From positions 1,550,001-1,614,000 of the forward strand of contig CP141202.1 of NCBI GenBank assembly GCA_035609245.1: a DNA stretch of 64,000 bases, given 5' to 3'. The position numbers were made by a program, and so were the translations under genes. The notes under the pieces were generated by a model that did not search any database, had not been told where the DNA came from, and worked only from the letters and a program-made list of their open reading frames with translations. Source of the DNA: Bacteroidales bacterium MB20-C3-3. GTDB taxonomy: Bacteria; Bacteroidota; Bacteroidia; Bacteroidales; UBA932. Shown piece by piece: positions 47,397 to 57,273 of the stretch (position 1 is its first letter; each line of letters opens with the position of its first letter).

Positions 47397-48109
47397 TAAA
47401 ATTTAGCAGAATCAACACTCTTAGTCCATTCGACTGGTTTCTTATTTCAGGTGTTATTGTTTCCAACATCCTTCATATGCTGTTAACTGACAGTTTTGAC
47501 CTTATGGGTTCTGCTGCTGCCATTACAGGAGTTGTTTGTGTTGTTCTTGTTGCCAGAGGCAATATCATCAATTATTTTTTTGGACTTGTAAATGTATCAC
47601 TGTATGCGATTATTGCATTTAAGGCAGAGCTTTACGGAGATGCAGTGTTGAACGCATTCTACTATCTTCCGATGCAATTTGTCGGATGGTTTATGTGGAT
47701 GAAGAAGAGAGAAAATAAAGAGTCTGTAACTATTGTGGGAAAGAGGTTTAAAGCTAAAGAGAGGATTATTCTCTTTCTTGTTTCTGCTACTCTGGTTTTA
47801 ATTGTGGCTTTTATTCTTGATAATTTTGGAGACCCCCAGCCGCTAAAGGATTCTGCTACAACGGTTTTATCAGTAATTGCAATGTATTTAATGGTTAAAA
47901 CCTATATGGAGCAGTGGGTTTTGTGGGTAACTGTAAATGTAATAAGTATTGTAATGTGGTCCTTTGCATTTGCAAACGGAGAAGATCACTCTGTTTTAAT
48001 GGTTATTATGTGGCTTTTCTACCTTGCAAACTCTGTTAACGGATGGAGAAACTGGGTAAGGCTTACTAAAGGTACTCCCCGGACTCAAAATAGTGATGTA
48101 GAATATTAG
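47393..48109 (+). CDS. pnuC: PnuC-family vitamin transporter (second copy)
   Basis: A 238-residue, roughly seven-TM facilitator, probably for nicotinamide riboside. GNIINYFFGLVNVSLYAIIAFK and YYLPMQFVGWFMWMKKRE are characteristic (cited as NIINYFFGLVNVSLYAI and FVGWFMW); the WxxW motif is intact. In PnuC-type transport the substrate is trapped by intracellular phosphorylation, and no kinase gene is adjacent. It overlaps the upstream gene by 4 bases and the convergent uvrC by 44 bases. Confidence 0.87.
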   Translation: MIKFSRINTLSPFDWFLISGVIVSNILHMLLTDSFDLMGSAAAITGVVCVVLVARGNIINYFFGLVNVSLYAIIAFKAELYGDAVLNAFYYLPMQFVGWFMWMKKRENKESVTIVGKRFKAKERIILFLVSATLVLIVAFILDNFGDPQPLKDSATTVLSVIAMYLMVKTYMEQWVLWVTVNVISIVMWSFAFANGEDHSVLMVIMWLFYLANSVNGWRNWVRLTKGTPRTQNSDVEY

Positions 48110-49886
48110 CTACACGAGCACCTGCAACTCTCTGAATCTCCTCTAAAGAGGAGGATCTTATTGCCTGAATACTTTTAAAATGGGCAAGAAGTTTTTGGAT
48201 GCTTTTCTCTCCAATTCCTTTAATTTCTGCGAGTTCAGATTCTATTTGACCCTTACTTCTCTTTTTTCGGTGGTGTGTTATTCCAAATCTGTGAGCTTCG
48301 TCTCTTAACTGCATTAAAACCCTAAGAGTAGAGCTGTTTTTATCCAGAAAAAGAGGATGAGGGTCTCCCGGTACAATAAGCTCTTCAAGCCTTTTTGCGA
48401 TTCCTACCAATTTTATTCTTTTCTCTAGACCCAGCTCTTCCATTGCTTCATATGCAGCATTAACCTGCCCTCTGCCACCGTCAATTACCACCAGTTGAGG
48501 GAGGCTACTCTCCTCCTCAACCATTCTTGAATATCTTCTGTTGACTACCTCTTTCATTGTTGCAAAATCATTTGCTCCAACTACTCTTTTGACATTGAAG
48601 TGTCTGTAATCTTTTTTGCTTGGCACACCATCTTTGAATACAACACAAGCAGATACCGCATACTTGCCCTGAATGTTTGAATTATCAAAACACTCAATAT
48701 GAATCGGAGTGTCTGTCAGGTTCAGATCTGTTTTGATAGATTCAAGAACTCTCTCTCTCTGTTCATCAGGTCTTAGAATTTGCTCTTGTTTAATCTTCTC
48801 CAGTTTGAAAATCCTTGCATTTTTGAGACTTAGCTCCAGTAAACTAAGTTTTTCACCCCTTTTAGGTATATGAATCCGGGAAGGTGTAAAGTCTCCCTCA
48901 GGAGGGTACTCTGTTATGATTTCTTCTGACAGGGGAGAGAATCTTTCTCCGATTGATATTATAAATCGGCTTAATACATTCTCCCTCACTTCGTCAATGG
49001 GAATCTTCATCTCAACATTCATTGACTGGATAACAGATCCGTTAACTACCCTCATCCAGTTACCAAATGCAGCGCTATTTTCAAAGACCAGGGAAAAAAT
49101 ATCAATATTGGTGAGGCTCTGACTTACCACCAGAGATTTACTGTAATGTCTGTTAAGCGTCTCCAGCCTAATCTTAGCCTCTTGTGCCTCTTCAAATCTG
49201 AGTTCTGATGAGGCAAGATGCATCTCCTCTCTAATTTCACCGGCGAGAGCTGCTGTCTCTCCTTTCAATATTAGCTTTATCCTCTCTATCTGGGAGTTGT
49301 ATTCCTCTTCGCTTTGCTGAGAGACACAGGGAGCCTTGCATTTTCCAATATGAAACCTTAAACAGGGTCTGAAATTTTTTGATTTAATATTCTCTGGTGT
49401 AAGAGAGAGTTTGCAATTCCTTATTTTAAAGAGAGCGTCTATTATATCTAAAAGATTATATGCGTGTGAAACATTACTGTATGGTCCATAATATAGAGAG
49501 CCATCTTTGAGTAACTTTCTTGTTAAAAACACTCTTGGAAAGGGCTCTTTTTTTATGCATATCCAAGGATAGGTTTTACCATCCTTAAGCATTACATTAT
49601 ATCTGGGCTGATATTTCTTTATTAGAGTATTCTCAAGAAGGAGCGCTTCGGACTCACTCCCTACTATGGTGTGCTCAAAGCTTGCAATCCTTGAGACCAT
49701 TACTCTTGTTTTGGGAGTCAGCCCCTCAGGGGCCTGAAAATATTGGGATACCCTGCTTCTGAGATTCTTTGCTTTTCCTACATAAATAATGGTTCCATCC
49801 TTGTTCAGAAAGCGATAAACTCCCGGAAGCTGAGGCAGGATTTTAACACTATCCTTGAGATCTTCTCGATTATCTATTGATTTCAT
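48066..49886 (-). CDS. uvrC: UvrABC excinuclease subunit C
   Basis: A 606-residue nuclease that makes both incisions in nucleotide excision repair. The GIY-YIG domain is at the N-terminus (LPGVYRFLNKDGTIIYVGKAK, cited as GVYRF and IIYVGKAKNLRSRV). A four-Cys-like FRPCLRFHIGKCKAPC and a UVR motif (about 200-235) follow. The RNase H-like domain has HIECFDNSNIQGKYAVSACV (cited as ECFDNSNIQG) and LVVIDGGRGQVNAA. A C-terminal HhH pair ends the protein. Its final 44 bases overlap pnuC. Confidence 0.96.
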   Translation of the reverse strand: MKSIDNREDLKDSVKILPQLPGVYRFLNKDGTIIYVGKAKNLRSRVSQYFQAPEGLTPKTRVMVSRIASFEHTIVGSESEALLLENTLIKKYQPRYNVMLKDGKTYPWICIKKEPFPRVFLTRKLLKDGSLYYGPYSNVSHAYNLLDIIDALFKIRNCKLSLTPENIKSKNFRPCLRFHIGKCKAPCVSQQSEEEYNSQIERIKLILKGETAALAGEIREEMHLASSELRFEEAQEAKIRLETLNRHYSKSLVVSQSLTNIDIFSLVFENSAAFGNWMRVVNGSVIQSMNVEMKIPIDEVRENVLSRFIISIGERFSPLSEEIITEYPPEGDFTPSRIHIPKRGEKLSLLELSLKNARIFKLEKIKQEQILRPDEQRERVLESIKTDLNLTDTPIHIECFDNSNIQGKYAVSACVVFKDGVPSKKDYRHFNVKRVVGANDFATMKEVVNRRYSRMVEEESSLPQLVVIDGGRGQVNAAYEAMEELGLEKRIKLVGIAKRLEELIVPGDPHPLFLDKNSSTLRVLMQLRDEAHRFGITHHRKKRSKGQIESELAEIKGIGEKSIQKLLAHFKSIQAIRSSSLEEIQRVAGARVANILHHYFESGEYL

Positions 49887-49909
49887 ATTTGTAAAAGTAA
49901 CAAATAAAC

Positions 49910-49917
49910 TATATTTG
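49910..49917 (+). promoter_or_regulatory. -7 element for the OlsF-like gene
   Basis: TATATTTG fits TAnnTTTG and ends 8 bases before the ATG at 49926, giving a leader of about 5 bases. Confidence 0.55.
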
Positions 49918-49925
49918 CAAGGGAT

Positions 49926-51731
49926 ATGGATGCAAAACTAATAACGAAGAGTCACATTAAGAAGGCTGTAAATGTCCATGGTTTGCCTGGCAATATTATT
50001 GCCGGTATTGCGATGCACTTGCTGGGAATATGCAGAATTAACAAGTTACACGCAAAAGTTGCTAATTACAATGGCAGGGATTTTTCTACAGCACTTCTGA
50101 AAGAGATGAATGTTGGGTACGAAATTCCACCTAAGGAGTTGGAGTACATACCTCAGGAGGGCCCTTTCATTGTAGTCTCAAATCATCCGTTTGGAGCAAT
50201 TGACGGTATTGTGTTGATAGATATATTCAGTGCAGCTCGCCCAGACACAAAATTTCTCACAAATTTTATCCTGTCTCACATTGATAATCTTAAAGAGTTC
50301 TTCTTTCCTGTAAATCCATTTACGGAGAAACCGGATATAGCTCAAAGTTTTTCCGGGCTCAGGATGGCTTCAGAAAGTATTAAAAATGGTTCTCCTTTGT
50401 GTCTCTTTCCTGCAGGAGAGGTTGCCACAACTTATGGTTCATCAATTATTCAGGACAAAGAGTGGCAATCTACAATTATTAAATTAATCAGAAACTCCGG
50501 TGTTCAGGTATTACCTGTCTATGTTCACGGAACAAATTCTCATTTTTTCCACTGGCTGGGGAAGGTTCATCCTTTGCTTAGAACTATGAGACTTCCCGGA
50601 GAGCTTTTAAATAAGAGGAACAGGACGATTCAGGTTAGGATAGGAAAACCTGTAACAACGAATGAACTTGCTGAATACAAAGATCTAAAAGAGCTGGGAG
50701 GATATCTCAGAAGCAGAACATATGCCCTGGAGGGTAATGTTCAATTAAAAGTTATTCATCCTGAGGAGGTTTACTCAACACCTATTGCTCTACCCAAAAA
50801 CAGAAGAGCACTAATAAAAGAGATAAATTCATTACCAAAGGAGAAACACCTCTTTACAACAGGGAATTACAGCTGCTATCTGACGGATTCAAAGTCTATC
50901 CCTCTAACAATGCACGAGCTGGGAAGAAAAAGAGAGGAGGCCTTCAGGGCGGTTGGTGAGGGAACAAAATCGGCACTGGATATCGATGTTTATGATGAGT
51001 ACTACAGGCATCTCTTTCTTTGGGATAAGCAGAAGGGGAAAATAGTTGGGGCATACAGACTGGGTTATGGTGATGAAATACTTAAATCTAAGGGTGTAAA
51101 AGGGTTTTATACAAAAACGCTTTTTGACTACGATCCTGAGTTTTCAAAGTACTTAAGTAAATCAATAGAACTGGGACGCTCTTTTGTAACACTGGAATAT
51201 CAGAAAGAGGCTCTACCTCTTATGCTCCTGATAAAGGGTTTGTTATACTCTGTGCTAAACAATCCAAATGTACAGTATCTTATTGGCCCTGTTAGCATAA
51301 GTTCGTGGTATCCAAAATTCTATCGCAGTCTGATGATAGAATATCTTAAAAAATATCACTCTGTTGAGAAGTTAGACAAACTGATGAGACCAAAAAACCC
51401 GTTTTTTCCTAACTTTCACAGATGCAATCCTGATATGCTTTTAAGTGGGAGCAAGGCAGATTCAATTGAGAAGTTTGACAGGTATATTTTGAAGCTGAGT
51501 GATGGAGAGTACCGGTTACCAACTCTGGTAAAGAAATATTTGAAAATTAACGCCAGAATTCTCAATTTTAATGTAGATCCGGATTTCAACTACTGTGTTG
51601 ACGGACTTGTTTTTATGGATCTTTCAAAAGTTCCAGAGCAAGAGATAAGGATGCTTGCCAGAGACGAAAAGAATATTGACAGTGTTCTTAGTAGATTTGG
51701 TATAGAGAATTCTCAGGGCACTGGATCATAA
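49926..51731 (+). CDS. OlsF/GlsA-GlsB-like bifunctional acyltransferase
   Basis: A 601-residue two-domain enzyme. The N-terminal lysophospholipid acyltransferase domain (about 60-270) has [13 protein letters not shown], the His-Asp catalytic motif, and FPAGEVATT. The C-terminal GNAT-like domain (about 310-590), of the OlsB/hemolysin type, has [17 protein letters not shown] and [13 protein letters not shown]. This fusion matches OlsF, described in Flavobacterium and Serratia, which makes ornithine lipids: the C-terminal half N-acylates the amino acid and the N-terminal half adds the second acyl chain. In Bacteroides the same steps are done by separate GlsB and GlsA to make glycine lipids. Which amino acid is used here cannot be told from sequence. 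Confidence 0.82.
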   Translation: MDAKLITKSHIKKAVNVHGLPGNIIAGIAMHLLGICRINKLHAKVANYNGRDFSTALLKEMNVGYEIPPKELEYIPQEGPFIVVSNHPFGAIDGIVLIDIFSAARPDTKFLTNFILSHIDNLKEFFFPVNPFTEKPDIAQSFSGLRMASESIKNGSPLCLFPAGEVATTYGSSIIQDKEWQSTIIKLIRNSGVQVLPVYVHGTNSHFFHWLGKVHPLLRTMRLPGELLNKRNRTIQVRIGKPVTTNELAEYKDLKELGGYLRSRTYALEGNVQLKVIHPEEVYSTPIALPKNRRALIKEINSLPKEKHLFTTGNYSCYLTDSKSIPLTMHELGRKREEAFRAVGEGTKSALDIDVYDEYYRHLFLWDKQKGKIVGAYRLGYGDEILKSKGVKGFYTKTLFDYDPEFSKYLSKSIELGRSFVTLEYQKEALPLMLLIKGLLYSVLNNPNVQYLIGPVSISSWYPKFYRSLMIEYLKKYHSVEKLDKLMRPKNPFFPNFHRCNPDMLLSGSKADSIEKFDRYILKLSDGEYRLPTLVKKYLKINARILNFNVDPDFNYCVDGLVFMDLSKVPEQEIRMLARDEKNIDSVLSRFGIENSQGTGS

Positions 51732-51961
51732 CCACTTCCTCCCCAAGGGTGGCATCTGGAGATTCGCTTTATTGCAAGCCACAAACCTTTTACAGGGCCG
51801 TGCTTCTTTACAGCTTCAAGAGAATAGGCCGAACAAGTAGGTGAATATCTGCATGATTGAGGTTTAAGAGGAGAAATGCAGTACTGGTAGCACTTAATTA
51901 CTAATATTAGAGGTAGAGTTGCTGCTTTTATCAAGAGCCGCTTTAATTTTTGCCAGTCCAT
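51713..51961 (-). CDS. yidD: YidD membrane protein insertion efficiency factor
   Basis: An 82-residue protein. [21 protein letters not shown] holds the conserved Cys cluster (cited as [17 protein letters not shown] in part), then [10 protein letters not shown] and [14 protein letters not shown]. It helps YidC insert membrane proteins. An in-frame TTG at 51979 lies further inside rnpA; the ATG at 51961 gives the usual family length. It overlaps rnpA by 68 bases and the convergent OlsF-like gene by 19 bases. Confidence 0.94.
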   Translation of the reverse strand: MDWQKLKRLLIKAATLPLILVIKCYQYCISPLKPQSCRYSPTCSAYSLEAVKKHGPVKGLWLAIKRISRCHPWGGSGYDPVP

Positions 51962-52286
51962 CTGATAGAGATTTGTCAATTTTATGAAATTCTGTTAAAG
52001 AGGAGCTTATGTAAATTACAGCAATATCCATACCTGTAAATAACCCTCTCTCTCCACATCTCCAGCTCTCTTTAATCCGCCTTTTAAGCAGATTTCTGTC
52101 AACAGCATTTTTATGAGCCCTTTTTGGAATTGAGATAAGTATCCTGTTATTTATTAGATTGTTGGGCTTGTAATATAATTTGAGGGGGAACACAAAACAA
52201 GATTCTCCGCTTTCAAAAAGCGAAGTGATAGCCTTTTTATTGCACAATCTCTCCCCTTTTGGGAATTCGTTAGTGTTCTCCGGCAT
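51894..52286 (-). CDS. rnpA: Ribonuclease P protein component
   Basis: A 130-residue basic RNA-binding cofactor of RNase P. It opens [20 protein letters not shown] (cited as [11 protein letters not shown]), and the RNR motif is [16 protein letters not shown] near 60-75. The C-terminal tail is Ser/Asn-rich. The gene is not beside rpmH here but in the SUI1-DUF4271-hemD-rnpA-yidD run, which keeps the usual rnpA-yidD neighbourhood. Confidence 0.93.
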   Translation of the reverse strand: MPENTNEFPKGERLCNKKAITSLFESGESCFVFPLKLYYKPNNLINNRILISIPKRAHKNAVDRNLLKRRIKESWRCGERGLFTGMDIAVIYISSSLTEFHKIDKSLSDGLAKIKAALDKSSNSTSNISN

Positions 52287-52302
52287 ATCTTGCTTATTAA
52301 AA

Positions 52303-53040
52303 TTATTTAATCTCCAGGTAGTTTTGAAGAGCTTTTGCTATTGAGGGGGCCTCCGGTGTTGGAGCAACCACCTCTGCAGTGAATTTTGCAGCTTTTAGAG
52401 CTTTAAGTGTTCCGGCACCAAATGTTGCGAACTTTGTACCATTTTGAACAAAATCAGGAAAGTTCTCCTGGAGTGATTTAATATCGCTGGGACTGTAAAA
52501 TACAAGAAAATCGTACTTCTGCAGATCAATAGCAGAGAGGTCACTGTTAACTGTTTTAACAAAAACAGCTGTAGTGTGCTTTATTTTAGCCTTTACAAAC
52601 AACTTGTGCAGATCTGTTTTGCAGTTATCTGCCGCAGTAATCATAAAGTTCTCGTTTTTGTGTTTTGAATTGATAAGATCAATTATTGATGAATTGGTTC
52701 CGTTGCCAAAGAATATCTTTCTTTTGCGGTATACGATATACTTTTGCAGATAGAGGGCAACTGCCTCTGAAATGCAAAAATATTTCATAGTTTCAGGAAC
52801 TGTAATCCTTAATTCTTCACAAATCTTAAAGAATGCATCAATAGCAGATCTTGCAGAGAAAACTATTGCGGTTGAATCAGGTATGGAGACCTTCTGTAAA
52901 CGGAATTCCTTAGCAGACAATGGTTCAACTTTAAAAAAGGGTATAAAGTCAATAGTTATCTTGTGCTTTGTAACCAATTCAGAATAAGGAGATCCGTTGG
53001 CAGGTTCTGGTTGAGCAATTAAAATATTCTTTATCTTCAT
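52303..53040 (-). CDS. hemD: Uroporphyrinogen-III synthase
   Basis: A 245-residue HemD-family protein that closes hydroxymethylbilane to uroporphyrinogen III for haem or cobalamin. HemD diverges strongly; the supporting features are the two-domain alternating pattern, STAIVFSARSAIDAFF near 55-70, FLVFYSPSDIKSLQENF near 175-191, FATFGAGTLKALKAA, and EVVAPTPEAPSIAKAL at the C-terminus. Context with DUF4271 and a SUI1 protein matches other Bacteroidales. No other tetrapyrrole gene is in the window. Confidence 0.87.
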   Translation of the reverse strand: MKIKNILIAQPEPANGSPYSELVTKHKITIDFIPFFKVEPLSAKEFRLQKVSIPDSTAIVFSARSAIDAFFKICEELRITVPETMKYFCISEAVALYLQKYIVYRKRKIFFGNGTNSSIIDLINSKHKNENFMITAADNCKTDLHKLFVKAKIKHTTAVFVKTVNSDLSAIDLQKYDFLVFYSPSDIKSLQENFPDFVQNGTKFATFGAGTLKALKAAKFTAEVVAPTPEAPSIAKALQNYLEIK

Positions 53041-53044
53041 TTTA

Positions 53045-53773
53045 TCAGAGCGAGAGTATAAAGTGTACTAAAAGTACTATGGGTAAAAATTCAGCGCCGC
53101 AAAGATACAAAATATAAAAAAAATGTGAGTATCGTTGGCCAATTATTATTTGACTACTTCGAATCAAATACAATATATAAACGGGTAAAATGCAGATAAT
53201 CATAGCGTAAATCTGAATCTCTCCGGAATAGTCATTTGTTACTACTTGAGCAAGAAGAGAGGGAAAAGTAACGATTGTTGCCAATATTATATGATTGTAA
53301 CCCACTTTTTCAAGTAATGTAAATGTGTTTTTATCCCTGTTCAGCCAGGAGAGAAGCTTAAAAATCAACTTCTTTACAATTCCAAGCAATATAAGAATGC
53401 TAAAGAATAAAATCAGAAACAGCGGCGGATAAATTCCAAATCTTAACTGGATGTAACTACCCGCCATTATGGTGACAATCACGGGAAAATAGATAAGAGA
53501 AACAAGAAAAACAACATTCCTCATATTGGATAATGATAGCTTCTCTTCTATTTTGTAATGATTTTTTAAATTAAAGGTGCTTCTAAATACAGATGGTATT
53601 ACGGTAAGAATTTCCCTGGAAAAAAATATAAGGATTACAAAAAAGGCAAGAATGATAAATGAGAGAAGCACATCTGTAATAGCAGCATTGCCAAATTCCT
53701 CTGCAGGAGGTATTGAAGATACAATTTTGGATCCGGCCTCCCACAGGGAGTCTGCAGGAAAAACCTTTTCCAT
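53045..53773 (-). CDS. DUF4271 membrane protein
   Basis: A 242-residue integral membrane protein with about six TM segments (first near 25-50, AAITDVLLSFIILAFFVILIF cited in part). It matches DUF4271, known mainly from Bacteroidota and typically placed directly upstream of hemD, as here (4-base gap). An in-frame TTG at 53779 overlaps the SUI1 stop; the ATG at 53773 is used. No function is known; a role in haem or envelope processes is only guessed from context. Confidence 0.82.
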   Translation of the reverse strand: MEKVFPADSLWEAGSKIVSSIPPAEEFGNAAITDVLLSFIILAFFVILIFFSREILTVIPSVFRSTFNLKNHYKIEEKLSLSNMRNVVFLVSLIYFPVIVTIMAGSYIQLRFGIYPPLFLILFFSILILLGIVKKLIFKLLSWLNRDKNTFTLLEKVGYNHIILATIVTFPSLLAQVVTNDYSGEIQIYAMIICILPVYILYLIRSSQIIIGQRYSHFFYILYLCGAEFLPIVLLVHFILSL

Positions 53774-53775
53774 AA

Positions 53776-54126
53776 TCAATTACCTCTTTTTGCATTGTAA
53801 CCTGAAGATTGAAGCAGAGATACCACCCTGTCACGAAAATCTCCCTGAAGAATAATTTCTCCATCTTTTACTGATCCTCCGGTCCCGCACTTGTTTTTAA
53901 GTAGTTTTCCCAAGGATTCGAGATCCTCTTCCTTTCCTGAGAAGCCTTTTACCAGTGTTACCTGTTTCCCTGCGCGATGTCTTTTGTCAATAGAGACTAT
54001 TAATCTCTGCTTTCCCGGGGCCAGAGTCTCAGAATGTACACTCTCTTCATCTGAATTTTGGTAGCTAAAATCCGGATTAGTAGAGAATACAACTCCCAGT
54101 CTGCTTTTCCAGTCAGTTTGACTCAT
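53776..54126 (-). CDS. SUI1/YciH-family translation factor
   Basis: A 116-residue homologue of eukaryotic eIF1. After a variable N-terminus the SUI1 fold shows QVTLVKGFSGKEEDLESLGK, KCGTGGSVKDGEIILQGDFRD (cited as CGTGGSVKDGEIILQGD) and VVSLLQSSGYNAKRG. Bacterial YciH can influence initiation fidelity but is not essential in known cases. It starts a five-gene run with DUF4271, hemD, rnpA and yidD. Confidence 0.9.
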   Translation of the reverse strand: MSQTDWKSRLGVVFSTNPDFSYQNSDEESVHSETLAPGKQRLIVSIDKRHRAGKQVTLVKGFSGKEEDLESLGKLLKNKCGTGGSVKDGEIILQGDFRDRVVSLLQSSGYNAKRGN

Positions 54127-54143
54127 TAAACATTAATTTTGTG

Positions 54144-54151
54144 CAAATTTA
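54144..54151 (-). promoter_or_regulatory. -7 element for the SUI1-hemD-rnpA operon
   Basis: On the minus strand TAAATTTG fits TAnnTTTG, with a leader of about 14 bases to the ATG at 54126. Confidence 0.5.
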
Positions 54152-54171
54152 GGCAGAATATTTCAAAATAG

Positions 54172-54179
54172 TATCTTTG
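54172..54179 (+). promoter_or_regulatory. -7 element for the DUF2723 gene
   Basis: TATCTTTG fits TAnnTTTG, with a leader of about 32 bases to the ATG at 54215. Confidence 0.5.
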
Positions 54180-54214
54180 CAAGATAAAGTGAATGTAAAC
54201 ACAAAAACACCCTT

Positions 54215-57200
54215 ATGGAGCTGAAAAAATTCAAACTTATTAATAATCTTCTGGGAGTATTTGTACTCCTGGTAGCATCTGTAACTTATCTCTCTACAAT
54301 AGAGCCCACCACAAGTTTCTGGGATTGCGGTGAATTTATAGCATCTTCATATAAACTAGAGGTTGGACACCCTCCCGGAAATCCGGTTTTTCAGCTTATT
54401 GCAAGATTCTTTACCTTGCCTGCAGGACCAGAGAAGGCTGCCATGATGGTTAATGCAATGAGTGCAATGTGCTCTGCATTTACAATTATGTTCTTGTTCT
54501 GGACCATTACTCATTTAGGAAGAAGAGTAACAGAGAAGAGTAGAAAGGAGGTTTCCGGCAGTGGATCATTAGCAATTTTTGGTGCCGGACTGGTGGGTGC
54601 CTTGGCTTATACATTTTCAGATACTTTTTGGTTTTCAGCCGTTGAGGGGGAGGTTTATGCAATGTCCTCACTATTTACTGCAGTAGTTTTCTGGGCAATG
54701 CTTAAATGGGAAGAGGAGGCCGGTTCACCACACGCAAACAGATGGATTGTGCTGATTGCATTATTAATGGGTTTATCGATTGGGGTTCACCTGCTTAATC
54801 TTTTGGCAATTCCGGCAATTGTGTTTATTTACTATTATAAAAATTACGAGGTTTCAACAAAAAGAAGTTTCTATGTTTTACTGGTATCTGCTGTTTTACT
54901 TGCAGTAATACTGTATGGGATAATTCCACTGCTTCCAAAGATTGCATCGTGGGTGGATCTCCTATTTGTAAACGGAATGGGATTTCCATTCAATTCAGGA
55001 GCAGCATTTTTCTTAATTTCCATACTTGCGGCATCATTGTGGGGGATTTTCTACACTTTCAAAAAGAAGAGTGTTTTATGGAATACAATCCTGCTCAGCT
55101 TTACAATGATTGTTATTGGTTACTCTGCATTTGCTGTTGTAATTATCAGATCTTCTGCAAATACGCCTACAAACGAAAATCAACCTGATAATCCTTTCTC
55201 ACTTGTTCGATATCTTGCAAGGGAGCAGTACGGGAAAAATCCGCTGGTTTACGGAGAGAGTTTCAGCTCTCCTTATGATATTAAGAGTTCCAAGTATTAT
55301 GCAAAAGTGGGAGACAGATACAAGAAGGTGGATGGGCCTGTTGAACCAATCTTCAAACCTGGCAGTAAGATGCTATTTCCCAGAATGTGGAGCTCAACAC
55401 CTGATCACATAAGATTCTATGAGAGCTATACAGAGGGTAGAGGAAAGAGCATTCAGGGAAGCGATAAAAAGCTACCTCTTTTTAAAGATAACCTTGCCTA
55501 TTTCTTTGATTATCAGATAAATTACATGTATATCAGGTACTTTATGTGGAATTTTGTTGGCAGACAGAATGATCTTCATGGAACTGTACCGGGTGACCCT
55601 GTCAGAGGAAACTGGGCATCAGGGATTGGTTTTATTGACAATCCAAGATTTGGAGATCAAAGTAGCGGACCTGCTTATATAGTAGACAGTAAGGCAAAGA
55701 ATCACTACTATTTCCTCCCTTTGCTGCTGGGGCTTATTGGTCTGTTCTATCATCTTAAAAAAGATAAACAGAACTGGTGGGTAACAATGCTACTCTTCTT
55801 GCTGACAGGGATAGCAATAGTTGTCTATCTTAATCAGCCACCTTATCAGGCAAGAGAGAGAGATTATGCTTATGCCGGCTCATTCTACGCATTTTCAATT
55901 TGGATTGGGCTTGCTGTTATGGCAATAAACGATTTTATTAAAAGATGGGTGCCTGAGAAGTATTCGGCATTAGTTGTAACAGCCGCATCACTTTTAGTAC
56001 CTGTTCAAATGGCATCAGAAAACTGGGATGATCACGACAGAAGCAACAGATATACGGCAAGAGATATTGCATACAACTATCTCAACAGTACTGAAAATAA
56101 CGCAATACTGGTTACTCACGGAGATAACGATACATTCCCTCTATGGTATATACAGGAGGTTGAAGGGGTAAGAACAGATGTCAGGATTGTTAATACCTCT
56201 CTGCTTGGAACAGACTGGTATATAGATCAGATGAAGTACAGGACGTATGAATCTGATCCTCTCCCAATCTCTATCCCAAGAAGTGAGTATCTCTATGGTA
56301 CAAATGATGTTGTGCATATTGTTGACAGACGCAATTCCAGAGTTCCGCTTAAACTTGTAATAGACCTGATTTCAAAGAGAGAAGCAGTTATTGCTGCTGA
56401 AAATGGTAAAAGATATAGTATTTTTACCTCAAGGAAACTTACGATCCCTGTTAATAAAAGAGCTGCTATTGAGAACGGAATCGTCAGCGAGGCAGACTCC
56501 TCAGTGATTCTTGATTCGATAGAACTAAATATTTCAGAGAATAAAGATCTTCTTACAAAAACAGAGCTCATCATCCTTGACATCCTTGCAAATTACCAGT
56601 GGGACAGGCCTATTTACTTTGTTGCCATGGGAGGTGATCTGGAAATTGGAATAAGAGATTATCTGGAGTGGACAGGATTTGCATACAAATTTGTACCGAT
56701 AAAGAGCCAGACAACAATGGTTGTTCCGGGGAGGGTTCCTGCAGATAAAATGTATGATAAAGTAATGAATGTATACAGGTGGGGCAATATGAATGACCCT
56801 TCAGTAAATATTGACTATCAGAATTTGCTTACTTTCAATGCAGTTATGTCAGTCAGGAATATTCACGCTCAAACGGCCAGAGCTCTCTTTAACGAAGGGA
56901 AGAGAGATAGAGCTGTTGAGGTTCTGGACCGGATGCAGGAGGTATTTATTCATGATCAATTCCCTGTTACCTGCTCAATTTTTTCATCCCTTAATGAGCA
57001 GGCTGTGATAGATGCAATTGATATTTATCTCCTTTCAAAGGAGCGTGAAAAAGCACTGAAACTTGCCTCCCTTTTTGAAGAGGAGAGCTTTAAGGCAATA
57101 GGCTTCTTTGGTCAGAAACTTGGAGGATACTATCTTTCAAAGACTGATATAGAGAGAAATCTCTCATACCTAATGTACCTTTCAGAGGTACTCAGAAGCA

Positions 57201-57271
57201 GAGGAGAGGGAGAACTTGCAGATTCAATAGAGAAGAGAGTGCAGGACTCAATATCAAAGATTCAGATTTAG
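54215..57271 (+). CDS. DUF2723 membrane protein (mannosyltransferase-like)
   Basis: A 1018-residue polytopic membrane protein. The family signature near 25-60 is TIEPTTSFWDCGEFIASSYKL (cited as PTTSFWDCGEFIA) and HPPGNPVFQL. The Asp-Cys-Gly-Glu loop recalls GT-C glycosyltransferases, which use a loop acidic residue after TM1. About ten TM segments lie between 10 and 590. A large soluble C-terminal part (about 600-1018) includes VTHGDNDTFPLWYIQEVEGVRTDVRIVN, cited as HGDNDTFPLWY. It may O-glycosylate exported proteins with a lipid-linked donor. The activity of DUF2723 is inference by fold. Confidence 0.87.
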   Translation: MELKKFKLINNLLGVFVLLVASVTYLSTIEPTTSFWDCGEFIASSYKLEVGHPPGNPVFQLIARFFTLPAGPEKAAMMVNAMSAMCSAFTIMFLFWTITHLGRRVTEKSRKEVSGSGSLAIFGAGLVGALAYTFSDTFWFSAVEGEVYAMSSLFTAVVFWAMLKWEEEAGSPHANRWIVLIALLMGLSIGVHLLNLLAIPAIVFIYYYKNYEVSTKRSFYVLLVSAVLLAVILYGIIPLLPKIASWVDLLFVNGMGFPFNSGAAFFLISILAASLWGIFYTFKKKSVLWNTILLSFTMIVIGYSAFAVVIIRSSANTPTNENQPDNPFSLVRYLAREQYGKNPLVYGESFSSPYDIKSSKYYAKVGDRYKKVDGPVEPIFKPGSKMLFPRMWSSTPDHIRFYESYTEGRGKSIQGSDKKLPLFKDNLAYFFDYQINYMYIRYFMWNFVGRQNDLHGTVPGDPVRGNWASGIGFIDNPRFGDQSSGPAYIVDSKAKNHYYFLPLLLGLIGLFYHLKKDKQNWWVTMLLFLLTGIAIVVYLNQPPYQARERDYAYAGSFYAFSIWIGLAVMAINDFIKRWVPEKYSALVVTAASLLVPVQMASENWDDHDRSNRYTARDIAYNYLNSTENNAILVTHGDNDTFPLWYIQEVEGVRTDVRIVNTSLLGTDWYIDQMKYRTYESDPLPISIPRSEYLYGTNDVVHIVDRRNSRVPLKLVIDLISKREAVIAAENGKRYSIFTSRKLTIPVNKRAAIENGIVSEADSSVILDSIELNISENKDLLTKTELIILDILANYQWDRPIYFVAMGGDLEIGIRDYLEWTGFAYKFVPIKSQTTMVVPGRVPADKMYDKVMNVYRWGNMNDPSVNIDYQNLLTFNAVMSVRNIHAQTARALFNEGKRDRAVEVLDRMQEVFIHDQFPVTCSIFSSLNEQAVIDAIDIYLLSKEREKALKLASLFEEESFKAIGFFGQKLGGYYLSKTDIERNLSYLMYLSEVLRSRGEGELADSIEKRVQDSISKIQI

Positions 57272-57273
57272 TA

